Notes under the pieces: model-generated
Seen by the model: the letters and a program-made list of their open reading frames with translations, nothing else
Database searches by the model: none
Told to the model about the DNA's origin: nothing
Made by a program: the position numbers and the translations under genes
Part shown: positions 24,963-33,700 of the stretch, in pieces
Layout: each line of letters begins with the position of its first letter
Position numbering within the stretch: the first letter of the stretch is position 1
Source: Synechococcus sp. UW140
Lineage (GTDB): Bacteria > Cyanobacteriota > Cyanobacteriia > PCC-6307 > Cyanobiaceae
Length of the DNA stretch: 40,426 bases
NCBI GenBank assembly: GCA_945877115.1
Contig: CAMCQR010000013.1
Location: forward strand, 1 to 40,426
Direction: 5' to 3'

Positions 24963-25754
24963 TTAATAACGGAGGAGAGGTGGATCGGCTTGACCGGCTA
25001 ATGCAGTCGCCATGGAGATGGGGGCATTGGGTGAGATATCTCCTGGTTCCGGCAGGGTGTCGAGGCTGAAGCGGTATCCCTGTTGGCGCATGGTTTCGAT
25101 GCCACCCCCTTCTCCTAATCCAGCCTGCTCAAGCTTGCGTCGCAGGGTAAGCACCTGGGTATCGACCGAGCGGGGGCCGCCACTGAAGGGAGGCCAAGCC
25201 ATGCGAAGGAGTTCCTGGCGGGAACGAACCACTCCGGGGGGCATCAGCAAGGCGCAGAGCAGGGCAAATTCCCTCGGACTGAGTTCGACAGGTTGATCCC
25301 GCAGGGTTACCTGTCTCAGCAGCAGATGGACCTCCAGGGGGCCAACACAAACCCGTTCCTGCAGACCGGTGCCACTGCGTCGCAACAGGGTGCGGCACCG
25401 GGCTGCCAGTTCTTCCAGGCCAAACGTTTTGCGCAAAACTTCATCGGCCCCGGCATCCAGGAGCGAGACCATCGGTTCGGATCCGGAGCGGGCTGTGAGC
25501 ACCATCACTGGACAATGCAATTGGCTGGCCAGCTTCAGGGCCGACGTTTCTTCCAGCAACTCGGCGCTTACCAACAGGTCGGGGGAGAGTTCCTGGCAGA
25601 TCTCAATGGCTTCGGTAGCCGTGGCTACAGCTGCCGCCATGTGACCATCCTGGCGAAGTCGCTGGGCCAGAACAGTTCGCAAAGTGGCGTGGGGATCGAC
25701 TACCAAAACCCGCTTGGGATGGCCGCCGTTGTCGTAGGCATTCGGCTCAGCCAT
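24963..25754 (-). CDS. OmpR-type response regulator with degenerate receiver
   Basis: This encodes 263 residues. The receiver domain (about 14-125) begins RVLVVDPHATLRTVLAQRLR and the C-terminal winged helix is of the OmpR/PhoB type (VELSPREFALLCALL, GGPRSVDTQVLTLRRKLEQA, IETMRQQGYRF). The receiver is atypical. The second acidic residue of the usual Asp pair is replaced by Pro (VVDP), and the phospho-acceptor Asp position, expected in P-D-L-x-x-x-D, reads SPDLLVSAEL with Ala (or Ser) there. The conserved Thr (VLTARS) and Lys (VLRKTF) remain. It should therefore not be controlled by ordinary Asp phosphorylation. No histidine kinase neighbour is seen. Its targets are unknown; atypical regulators such as NblR are known in cyanobacteria, but I do not claim identity. 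Confidence 0.85.
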   Translation of the reverse strand: MAEPNAYDNGGHPKRVLVVDPHATLRTVLAQRLRQDGHMAAAVATATEAIEICQELSPDLLVSAELLEETSALKLASQLHCPVMVLTARSGSEPMVSLLDAGADEVLRKTFGLEELAARCRTLLRRSGTGLQERVCVGPLEVHLLLRQVTLRDQPVELSPREFALLCALLMPPGVVRSRQELLRMAWPPFSGGPRSVDTQVLTLRRKLEQAGLGEGGGIETMRQQGYRFSLDTLPEPGDISPNAPISMATALAGQADPPLLRY

Positions 25755-25938
25755 GATAAGACTTGGCGGCTCCTAGGACAAAGTAAATCCACCTTACAAT
25801 ATCCTAAACAAATAGGTGAAATGAGTATCAGGCGATGCCTTTCACACAAAAAGCGCCCCACGCCGCCGTTTTGCTGCTGGTCCAATTCGCGGCAGGGCTG
25901 CCTGGGCAGCAGAATGGGACCAAGGGCTTGCCCATGTC

Positions 25939-26205
25939 ATGACCGCGCTGCAACACCCCGACGCCATCCGTCAGTTCCAATCCCTCTGCGATGCACTCCA
26001 GGGTCTGGCTGACAGGTACCACAGCCCATCGGAACTCAGGCTCTATGCCGATGGCTACCTCCATGCCCTGCGTCGCACATCAGTGCTCGACCACCAGTCT
26101 CAGCGGCGGCTGGAGGAGTTGATCGAACGTTGGATCCTTGATCCATCGGCCTTTGTCAGTCCCGACGGCAATCCCCGTACCCTTTTTGAAAGCGGCCGGT
26201 ATTGA
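25939..26205 (+). CDS. Conserved cyanobacterial protein resembling DUF6761
   Basis: This encodes an 88-residue soluble protein. The centre, ELRLYADGYLHALRRTSVLD, followed by QRRLEELIERWILDPSAF, matches the pattern I recall for the small cyanobacterial DUF6761 family (LYxDGYLxxLR...RLEEE...FLYDPSNF). It is helical, has no signal peptide, and its function is unknown. It has its own upstream space from the divergent response regulator and is convergent with grxD, with a hairpin between them. Confidence 0.65.
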   Translation: MTALQHPDAIRQFQSLCDALQGLADRYHSPSELRLYADGYLHALRRTSVLDHQSQRRLEELIERWILDPSAFVSPDGNPRTLFESGRY

Positions 26206-26263
26206 GGGTTTCCGCAGATGGGGCCTTGACGTGAATGGTCATGTTTTGGGTTTCGTCTTGAAG

Positions 26264-26287
26264 GCCGGGCGGAGTTTCCCGCCCGGC
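26264..26287. terminator. Likely bidirectional hairpin between convergent genes
   Basis: gccgggcgg (26264-26272) / ccgcccggc (26279-26287) is a perfect 9-bp GC stem with a 6-base loop. No T-run follows directly on either strand, so termination would be weak or depend on other factors. Its place between two convergent gene ends supports the call. Confidence 0.6.
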
Positions 26288-26319
26288 TGACCGCTTTTGA
26301 TGCTGCGCTGCCTGCGGGG

Positions 26320-26643
26320 TCAGGAGGCCAGGGCGACGGTGAGGTTTTCCCGTAGTTCGCCGCTGTTGTACATCTCGATCAGGATGTCAGAGCCACCCAT
26401 GAATTCACCCTTGACGTACACCTGGGGAATGGTGGGCCATTCTGAGTAGTCCTTAATGCCCTGACGGATCTCACCGTCGGAGAGCACATCAAAGGTTTCA
26501 AAAGGCACCCCTAGGGAATGCAGGATTTGAACGACGTTGTTGGAAAAGCCGCACTGGGGCATCAATTTGTTGCCTTTCATAAATACAAACACCGGACTGC
26601 TGGCAATCAGCTCTTCGATGCGTTGCTTGACACGGTCTTCCAT
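26320..26643 (-). CDS. grxD: Monothiol glutaredoxin (Grx4/GrxD type)
   Basis: This encodes 107 residues from ATG 26643. The CGFS active-site motif is at residues 31-34 (LMPQCGFSNNVVQIL), after the typical FVFMKGNK. TIPQVYVKGEFMGGSDI supplies the glutathione-binding TVP-like loop and GG-D element. Such glutaredoxins hold [2Fe-2S] clusters with glutathione and pair with BolA proteins in iron-sulphur trafficking. The gene starts 19 bases after the bolA stop on the same strand, so they form an operon. A longer frame to 26712 would overlap bolA and adds only a Pro-rich stretch. Confidence 0.95.
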   Translation of the reverse strand: MEDRVKQRIEELIASSPVFVFMKGNKLMPQCGFSNNVVQILHSLGVPFETFDVLSDGEIRQGIKDYSEWPTIPQVYVKGEFMGGSDILIEMYNSGELRENLTVALAS

Positions 26644-26662
26644 GGCTTTGGTGGCTCGTGGG

Positions 26663-26911
26663 TCAGGGGTTGAGAGGGGTGGAGGGAAGGGAGGTGTGCA
26701 GGGCGAGGGCATGGATGGCCTCGCTGGCCAGTTCGCCCTTCAGGGCGCTGAACACCAGTTGGTGCTGGCGAATGCGGTTGAGACCCGCAAAGGCACCGCT
26801 GACCACCTTCACTTGAAAATGGTCGCCGCCACCGGTGAGGTCCTCCACCTCAACGGCGGCATCGGGAAGGGCGTGGCGGATCGCGTCCTTCACCTGATCC
26901 GGATGAACCAT
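26663..26911 (-). CDS. bolA: BolA-family protein
   Basis: This encodes 82 residues with the BolA fold: [17 protein letters not shown] (helix), [20 protein letters not shown] (beta, with His-31) and [20 protein letters not shown] (His-50 in the R-H motif), then [11 protein letters not shown]. BolA proteins pair with CGFS glutaredoxins to form Fe-S-bridged heterodimers and act in Fe-S maturation. The next gene downstream is grxD, which supports this. The start ATG 26911 is clear. Confidence 0.92.
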   Translation of the reverse strand: MVHPDQVKDAIRHALPDAAVEVEDLTGGGDHFQVKVVSGAFAGLNRIRQHQLVFSALKGELASEAIHALALHTSLPSTPLNP

Positions 26912-27010
26912 GGTGGGGGCTGAATGGGTCGGCTGGAATCTAGAAGCTATGGCTGTCGACGGCGCAGCCGGAAGATCCAGGCTTAGCCAAGGGCCCAGGG
27001 TTCCAGTGCC

Positions 27011-27526
27011 TCAGTTACCTGGATTTGGAACGTTGTAGGGGGTGGTGACAAAGCCCATCTCACGAAGCTGTTGATAAGCTTTTCGACCCGCTTCGCTCGA
27101 GGGGGTCATGGTGGTGATCACTTCCACCAGCAGGGGCACCGCCACTTCGGGTTGGCCTTGGCGCCTGAACAGGCCCGCCAAGCGCATGTTGGCCTCCACC
27201 AGCACATCCAGGGTCTGGCGGCCCTTGTCATCCATTTCGCGGGGGATGCGGGCGTCAAGGCCCCGAAACGCCCCGCTCAGATCCCTGTAGAAGATCAACA
27301 GACGCTTGGCGGCGTCCCGGGCCTGGTCGTAAAGACGGCGGGCTTCCTGGCTATTGCCGGCGGCGGCGGCGGCGTCTCCCCGCGAGATCAGGGAGCGGAC
27401 AGCGTTGGCATCGAACACCCCGGCCACCATGGGTCGGCGGTCCTCCTGGGCCTGGACAACGCTGGGTTGGGCCAGGGGCACCACCAGGGCCAGAATCGCC
27501 GCGGCACGGCCACAGGCCCCAAGCAT
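27011..27526 (-). CDS. Exported helical protein, unknown function
   Basis: This encodes 171 residues from ATG 27526 (a TTG at 27553 is in frame and would add nine). The signal peptide MLGACGRAAAILALVVPLAQ, then PSVVQAQ, is followed by helical repeats: NAVRSLISRGDAAAAAGNS, QEARRLYDQARDAAKRLLIF, LAGLFRRQGQPEVAVPLLVE. These look like tetratricopeptide-like helix pairs. The C terminus is MGFVTTPYNVPNPGN. I do not recognise the family, though similar proteins seem usual in Synechococcus/Cyanobium. It follows plsC on the same strand after about 53 bases, probably the same transcript. Confidence 0.7.
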   Translation of the reverse strand: MLGACGRAAAILALVVPLAQPSVVQAQEDRRPMVAGVFDANAVRSLISRGDAAAAAGNSQEARRLYDQARDAAKRLLIFYRDLSGAFRGLDARIPREMDDKGRQTLDVLVEANMRLAGLFRRQGQPEVAVPLLVEVITTMTPSSEAGRKAYQQLREMGFVTTPYNVPNPGN

Positions 27527-27579
27527 CCGGGCGGCGACAGAGTGGCTGATCAAGGGGGCTTGTTCGACGAGGCTGAACT

Positions 27580-28296
27580 TTACGGGGGGTCCATGGGCCG
27601 ACCGACCAGGGTCCGGGCCGCTTGCTCGGCCGACCGCATGGCCCGTGCCAGGGCTTCGGTGAAATCGCGGGCCCCCTGACGACCCTGTCCTTCGGCCCTG
27701 AGGGGGGCGCCCACGCTGACAGCCGCCTGCTGGCCGGCTTGAGGCACCTCCTTGGCATAGGCGATGCCGATGGGCACCACAGGTACATCCAATCCCTGCG
27801 TGCGGGCCATCTGGGCCAGTCGGGCCAGTCCCTGTTGGAGGGTGATCGGGCCGTCCTGCCGCTGAATGCGCCCCTCCGGGAAGACCACCACATGTTCGCC
27901 CCTGCCGAGCAGGTCAAGGGCCAGTCTCAAACTGGCGGTGCCTGGATGGTCCTGGTTGACCGGGAAGCAGCCGAGGCGATGCAGAAACCAGCCCTGGACA
28001 CCGGCCATTTCGTCGATGGTCACCATGTAGTGACAGTCCTGGCCGGTGACGCGGCGGCCTGCCGCCAGTGGCACCAGCAGGCCATCCCAGCGGGCCCGGT
28101 GGGTGGGGGCCAACAGCATGGGACCACTGCTGGGCAGGTGCTCACGCCCGACCACCCTGATGCCACTGAAGAAGGCCGGCAGGACCAGGTCCTGGGTGAT
28201 GGCCATGGCCAAGGGCCCTAACCAGGGGCTGATGCCATGGGAGAGACCGTCTTCCCGGCCCCGAATTGCTTGTCCCGTTGCCTCCGCCGCCAACAC
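27580..28296 (-). CDS. plsC: 1-acylglycerol-3-phosphate acyltransferase family (PlsC)
   Basis: This encodes 238 residues from GTG 28296. The acyltransferase motif HX4D is H66-RARW-D71 (APTHRARWDGLL), followed by motif II-like GWFLHRLGCFPVN (102-114) and motif III VVVFPEGRI (136-144), then VPVVPIGIAY. It acylates lysophosphatidic acid or a similar lyso-lipid in the membrane during phospholipid or galactolipid synthesis. The N-terminal 30 residues are weakly conserved, and the true start could be later. Divergent from pdxJ (114-base gap, promoters expected between them). Confidence 0.87.
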   Translation of the reverse strand: MLAAEATGQAIRGREDGLSHGISPWLGPLAMAITQDLVLPAFFSGIRVVGREHLPSSGPMLLAPTHRARWDGLLVPLAAGRRVTGQDCHYMVTIDEMAGVQGWFLHRLGCFPVNQDHPGTASLRLALDLLGRGEHVVVFPEGRIQRQDGPITLQQGLARLAQMARTQGLDVPVVPIGIAYAKEVPQAGQQAAVSVGAPLRAEGQGRQGARDFTEALARAMRSAEQAARTLVGRPMDPP

Positions 28297-28409
28297 CCGC
28301 AGTGACCTTCAAAGAATCCACTTGAAGGTAGGTTCCACTTCCAGCCGATCGGGATCGTGACGGGCAGTTAAACCTGCGGCCGATACGGTGATCTCCCCTT
28401 TGCATCACC

Positions 28410-29177
28410 ATGGCCAGTCTTGGGGTCAACATCGATCACATCGCCAATGTCCGTCAGGCGCGACGCACCGTTGAGCCGGATCCGGTCACCTATGCCCTGC
28501 TGGCTGAGTTGGGGGGGGCAGACGGTATCACCGTTCACCTGCGGGAGGACCGCCGCCACATCCAAGATCGGGATGTTGAATTGCTGCGCTCCACCGTGCG
28601 CACCCGCCTCAACCTGGAGATGGCTGCCACGGAAGCCATGGAGAGCATCGCCCTGCGGATCCGGCCCGACATGGTGACTCTGGTGCCCGAACGCCGCGAG
28701 GAGGTGACAACCGAAGGGGGCCTGGATGTGGGCTCCCAGATCGGCAGTCTCGGCGCCATGGTGGGTCGGTTCCAGGCCCAAGGCATTGGCGTGAGCCTGT
28801 TTGTCGACCCCGACCCGGTGCAGCTGGATGCCTGCTGCGCCTGTGGAGCCCGTTGGGTTGAACTCCATACCGGTCGCTATGCCGAGGCGGGCTGGGGCGA
28901 CCAGGCCACAGAATTGGCACGCCTCGGCGAAGCCACGGTTTTGTCCCGCCAGCTTGGGTTAAGGGTCAACGCCGGCCACGGTCTGAATTATCAGAACGTC
29001 GAGCCGGTGGCGGCTATCCCAGGCCTGGAAGAACTCAACATCGGCCATTCAATTGTGGCCCGGGCCCTGGCGGTCGGTCTGACCCAGGCGGTGCGGGAAA
29101 TGCGGGTCCTGATTCAGAATCCGCGACGGGATGCGCTTTTCGGCGGTCCTGCTGACGGCTTGACGCCGTCCTCCTGA
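28410..29177 (+). CDS. pdxJ: Pyridoxine 5'-phosphate synthase
   Basis: This encodes 255 residues. It catalyses ring closure of 1-deoxy-D-xylulose 5-phosphate with amino-acetone phosphate to pyridoxine 5'-phosphate (DXP-dependent vitamin B6 pathway). The TIM-barrel starts [18 protein letters not shown]. Conserved elements include [29 protein letters not shown] with the catalytic Glu, [39 protein letters not shown] and [13 protein letters not shown]. The length is normal. It is followed by ycf54 after 16 bases, a likely operon. Confidence 0.95.
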   Translation: MASLGVNIDHIANVRQARRTVEPDPVTYALLAELGGADGITVHLREDRRHIQDRDVELLRSTVRTRLNLEMAATEAMESIALRIRPDMVTLVPERREEVTTEGGLDVGSQIGSLGAMVGRFQAQGIGVSLFVDPDPVQLDACCACGARWVELHTGRYAEAGWGDQATELARLGEATVLSRQLGLRVNAGHGLNYQNVEPVAAIPGLEELNIGHSIVARALAVGLTQAVREMRVLIQNPRRDALFGGPADGLTPSS

Positions 29178-29193
29178 CTTCTGCCCTGCCTCC

Positions 29194-29523
29194 ATGACCC
29201 GTTATCACTACGTTGCTGCCAGTGAAGCCTTCCTCACCGTGGAGGAGCCCCTGGAGGAAGTGCTGCGTGAACGGGTGCGCCATTACGGCGAACAGCAGCA
29301 AGCCATCGACTTCTGGTTGGTGCGGCGACCCCAGTTTTTAGAGGCGCCCGAACTGACCGCCCAGTCCAATTCAGTACCCAGGCCTGCCGCTGCCGTGATC
29401 TCGACGGATGAACGCTTCATCACCTTTCTGAAGCTGCGCCTCGAGTTCGTGCGTCAAGGTTCGTTTGAAGCCCCCTCAGCTTCGATCCCCGACCCCCTGG
29501 CCAGCCAGGTGTTGCCGGTCTGA
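29194..29523 (+). CDS. ycf54: Ycf54, Mg-protoporphyrin ester cyclase accessory subunit
   Basis: This encodes 109 residues. MTRYHYVAASEAFLTVEEPL, then EEVLRERVRHYGEQQQAIDF and WLVRRPQFLEAPEL, followed by AAVISTDERFITFLKLRLEF and GSFEAPSASIPDPLASQVLP, is the Ycf54/DUF2488 pattern. Ycf54 binds the aerobic cyclase (AcsF/ChlE) of chlorophyll synthesis and is needed for its stability; it is found in cyanobacteria, algae and plants. It probably shares a transcript with pdxJ. Confidence 0.92.
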   Translation: MTRYHYVAASEAFLTVEEPLEEVLRERVRHYGEQQQAIDFWLVRRPQFLEAPELTAQSNSVPRPAAAVISTDERFITFLKLRLEFVRQGSFEAPSASIPDPLASQVLPV

Positions 29524-29535
29524 GCACCTCAAGGT

Positions 29536-29907
29536 TCAGAAAAGTCCCAGGAACCGCTTTCGTTCCCCTGGTCCATCGCTGGCAGCTTGACCCTTTCCAT
29601 GGCTGCCATCCTGATGGTAACGCGGTTTGTTATCCCCAATCGTCAGCACGGCTTCTTTATTTTTCCACCAGATCCAATCACGGATCGGTGGGGTATGGCG
29701 CAGATCCTCCCGGTCCAGGCCCAGGCCCAGCTTGGCAGAGGCATCCACCAACACATCCAGCATTTCCTCGCCATCGCGGCAGCGGGCCAGGGCTTCGTTG
29801 GTGCGGCGGGCGCCGTTCAGGGCTTTGACCAGGAGGGCGATGCGACGGCCAGTCGGAAGGCTGCGGGGATCCAGGGAGCCGGCCTCAACTTTGTCGTCTG
29901 ACCCCAT
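29536..29907 (-). CDS. Small conserved protein, possibly Nif11-like
   Basis: This encodes 123 residues from ATG 29907 (TTG 29928 is in frame). The middle, LVKALNGARRTNEALARCR, then DGEEMLDVLVDASAKLGLGL and DREDL, recalls the Nif11 pattern (helix, then a KxxGxxLsxxDL turn). The rest, RHTPPIRDWIWWKNKEAVLT, then IGDNKPRYHQDG, is basic and unlike known leader-peptide cores. Nothing around it suggests a lanthipeptide system: there is no modification enzyme or Gly-Gly cleavage site. Role unknown. Confidence 0.5.
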   Translation of the reverse strand: MGSDDKVEAGSLDPRSLPTGRRIALLVKALNGARRTNEALARCRDGEEMLDVLVDASAKLGLGLDREDLRHTPPIRDWIWWKNKEAVLTIGDNKPRYHQDGSHGKGQAASDGPGERKRFLGLF

Positions 29908-30081
29908 CCTGATCCCTTTTTTTAACAATTAAATTAAAGGTATCAGTGCTGTCCAGTTCTTGCAGCCCAGGGTCAAATCTTGCAAAAGTTCGCGGCTGCG
30001 GCCCCTGCTGGGGCTGACAGAGGGAGGGGGCGCGCGCGAGAATGTTGGGGCAAGACCTTCCTGCCTTCGCTTCCCAAACCG

Positions 30082-30717
30082 ATGCGTCACTGGGTCATTG
30101 CGGACGTCCATGGTTGTCATGCTGCTTTGCAGGGTCTGCTGGCGCTTGTGCCTGAGGACGATCGGTTGATCTTCTGTGGTGATGTGATCAATCGGGGTCC
30201 CGCCGTCGCCGCGACCATGGAAACGGTCTGGACCCTGGTCGAACGGGGACGGGCGGTCTGGTTGATGGGGAACCATGAGAATGCCTTGGTCAGGTCCCTG
30301 AATCGCCCCGATCTGATGTCCAGGAAGACTCTGGAAGCTTGTGAGACATACCGCCAGCTGGGGGATTCCCTCTGCCGGCTCTGGAAGTCGCGGCTGGCGG
30401 CCCTGCCCCTGGCGTACTGGGGCCAGGGCTGGGTGGCGACCCACGCTGGGTTTGATCCCCAGACCTGGCAGCCGGACCTGACCATTCGTCTGCCGTTTTG
30501 GAACGCTTACGACCTCCGTTTCGGCGAGGTGATCGTGGGTCACACCCCTGGTCCTGGCATCCGACGCCTCGGTTCCATCGTCTTGATTGACACGGGAGCC
30601 TGCTACGGCGGCCAGCTCACCGCCTATTGCCCCGAAAATGGATTGAGCCTGAGCGTTCCGGGGGAAACCGTTTCCAGCCCGCGGCGCTCCCTCACCTCGG
30701 GTTTGGCGGCACGATGA
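30082..30717 (+). CDS. Metallophosphoesterase (Ser/Thr phosphatase-like)
   Basis: This encodes 211 residues from ATG 30082. The binuclear metal motifs are in order: IADVHGCHAAL (DxH), IFCGDVINRGP (GDxxxRG), WLMGNHENAL (GNHE), WVATHAGFDP and VIVGHTPGPG (GHTP). This is the bis(5'-nucleosyl)-tetraphosphatase/PPP-like phosphatase layout. Its natural substrate could be diadenosine tetraphosphate or a phosphoprotein. ORFs beginning at 29980 are upstream extensions without family support. recC begins 16 bases downstream, possibly co-transcribed. Confidence 0.88.
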   Translation: MRHWVIADVHGCHAALQGLLALVPEDDRLIFCGDVINRGPAVAATMETVWTLVERGRAVWLMGNHENALVRSLNRPDLMSRKTLEACETYRQLGDSLCRLWKSRLAALPLAYWGQGWVATHAGFDPQTWQPDLTIRLPFWNAYDLRFGEVIVGHTPGPGIRRLGSIVLIDTGACYGGQLTAYCPENGLSLSVPGETVSSPRRSLTSGLAAR

Positions 30718-30733
30718 GGGGACTGGGCTCGCC

Positions 30734-33700
30734 TTGCTAACGATTTACCGAGGCAATCGGGCCGACCAACTGGCCCAATTGCTGGCGGCCCAGTTGCGCC
30801 TGACGCCCCCGCCCCCCCTTGAGACCGTCCGGGTGGTGGTGAACACCTGGCCCACCAGCCGCTGGCTGGGCGAACAATTGGCCACCCACCTGGGCGGGGT
30901 GGTGGCCAATGTGCGTTTTCCTTTTCCCGCCAGCACCCTGCGCCAGCTGGTTGACCTGGTGCTGGAGGAAACGGCGGGGGCCGGCGAGCCGTCTGGACCC
31001 CTACCGAGCGGCGGCCAGGACCCCTGGCGCGCCGACCAGTTGGTCTGGGCCGTGCTCGAGGTCTGGCCGGCCCTCGCCAGCGATGCGGTGGCCGCCCCCC
31101 TCAACCGCTGGCTGGGGGAGCGGGACCTGGGCGAGCGCTTGGATCTGGCCAGCTGGCAGCTGGCCCGTTCGATTGCCGATGCGTTCGATGACTATGCCCT
31201 TTATCGCCCGGAGATGCTGCTGGCCTGGGACCAGGGTCTGGATGTCGATGGCCGCCGTCGCCCCTTGGGCGCCAGCCAGTCATGGCAGCCCCATCTCTTT
31301 CGCCTGCTGCGCCGCAAGCTGGCGCGGCAGCCCTTTGCCCTCAGGGCCCTGGCGGCGATCGATCGACTGCGTCAGCCCCCATCGGCGGCCCTGAGCGCCC
31401 GCCTGGCCCCCTACGCCGGGGGGCTGCGATTGTTTGGCCTCAGCAGTCTGGCGCCGGTTCAGGTGCAGTTGCTACAGGCCCTGAGTGCTGTCCTGCCGGT
31501 GGATCTGTTTTTGCTGACCCCCTGCCAGGACCTCTGGCAACGCTGCGTTGATCGCCGCCAGCAATTAACCGATGCCCTGGCCCTGAAGGAACCCCTCGAT
31601 CTGGATTGGTTGCTGCAGGCCCCTGGACTGGAGGCCCGTTTCGGGCGCCTCGGCGCCGAATTTCAGCAATTGCTGGAGGGTACGGGCGAGGCCCTGCTGG
31701 CCCGTCAGCAGGAGTTGGATCTGTTTTTTTTGCCGGTCACTGCCCAGGCCCAGGGCGATTCGGCCGAGGGGGATTCAGCGGAGGCTGCACCGCCCTTGCT
31801 GCTTCAGCTGCAGCAGCAGTTGGCCGATGCCGCCCAACCCCCTCTGGTGCGTTCGCCGCTGGACATCTCCCTCGAATTTCATGCCTGTCCTGGGATGCTG
31901 CGCCAAGTGCAGATCGTGCGGGATCGGCTGTTGCAGTTGTTAGCGGCAGACCCCAGCCTTGAGCCCCGCGACATCCTGGTGATGACCCCGGCGGTGGACG
32001 GCTTCGCGCCATTGCTGGCCTCGGTGTTCGGCGATCGGGAGGCGACGGGGGTGGATCTGCCCTGGCGCCTCACCGATCGCAGCCAGCAGAGTGAGGCGGG
32101 CATCGCCCGTACCCTCCTGGGCCTGCTGCGGGTGGCCGGGGATCGCTTCACCGCCACCGCCCTGGAGGGGTTGCTGGAAGCCCAGCCCCTCCAGGGCCGC
32201 TTTGGCCTGACGGCCCCGGAGGTGACGGAGCTCAACCAGCTTCTGCAGCGCAGTGGCTTCCGCTGGGGTCTCGATGGCCATGAGCGGGGCGGCGACCCGA
32301 CCCACAGCCTCGCCTGGGTCATCGACCGCCTGTTGCTCGCCCTGGTGTTGCCGCAAACCCCCGGCCTGGCCCCCGGCGGTGTCGCCCCCGCCGCCAGTGG
32401 TGCCGACCTGGAACGGACCGGCCGCTGGTTGCATCTGCTGACCCGGTTGCGCCACTGGCTAGGCCAGCTGCGGCAGCCCGGAACCAGCGCCGTCTGGGCG
32501 ACTCGGCTGCAGGAACTGCTGCTTGATCTGTTCGGCGACGGCGGCGAAGCGGCCTGGGAATTGCCGGTGCTGCAGGCCGCCATCCATGTCTGGCAGGAGG
32601 CCGCTGGCCAGGCCAATCCCTTGGTGCTGGAGGCTCCCGTGGTGGCGGCCCTGCTGGATGAACAGTTGGCCATCGACAGCGGCCGCTTCGGCCACCGCAG
32701 CGGCACGCTCACCATCAGCGCCCTCGAGCCGATGCGTGCCATCCCTCACCGCGTCATCGTGCTGATGGGCCTCGACGCCGATCTGTTCCCCCGCCAGCGC
32801 AACCGGCCGGCCTTTCACCTGATGGAGCAGCAGCGCCTGCTGGGGGATCCCCACCCGGCTGACCAGGATCGATACGTCCTGATGGAAGCCCTGCTGTCGG
32901 CCCGGGACCATCTGCTGATCACCTGGAGCTGCCGGGATGAGCGCAAGGGCGAGGAACGGCCGCCCTCGGCTCCGGTGCGCCAGTGGTTGCAATGGCTCCA
33001 GGCCCAATTAGGGGCCCAGGCCGAGGGCCTTGAGATCGTCCACGCCGCCAGCCCCCTCGATCGGCGTAATTTCCTGCCCCAGGGCGATCTTCCCCCCGCC
33101 AGCTGCGACCGTCGCCTGCTGGCCGCCCGCCAGATGCTTGAGCAGCAGCCCCCGCCGATCCAACCCTGGGCGGCCGGACCCATGCCCGAGACCCCTCCCC
33201 AGGCCGCCCCGCCGCCGGGCCGGCCGGCCCAGGGCCCCTACCGCCCGGAAACCAAGCCGCGAGAAGGACCCCAGGAGCGTTTTGAGGCCCTGCGCCAGTG
33301 GCTGATGGCCCCCCAGAAAACCTGGCTGCGCGAACTGGGCCTGCGGCCGGCGGAGTGGGCGCGACCCATCGAGGACCTGGAACCCCTGACCCTGCCGGAG
33401 CGGCAGCGCTCCGCCTTGCTGCGTCAGGGGCTGGCGGCGGCAGGCCCCATGGCGGGGGGGCCCGGGGCGACGGAGGATTGGCTGCTCTGGTGCCGCGGCA
33501 CCGGCCAGCTGCCCCCCCACGGCGGCGGAGAACTGGAAGCGCGCACCTTGCACCGGCGCTGGCAGACCCTGCAGGACGCCAGGGCGACCTTCGGCCCCCC
33601 CCATTGCGAACAGCTGGTCTGGGGGGATTGGCAGGCGGCGCCCCAGTGGCAGGGCGACACTTTGGTGGTTTGCCAGGCTGCCAAGGCCACCACGGCCCAA

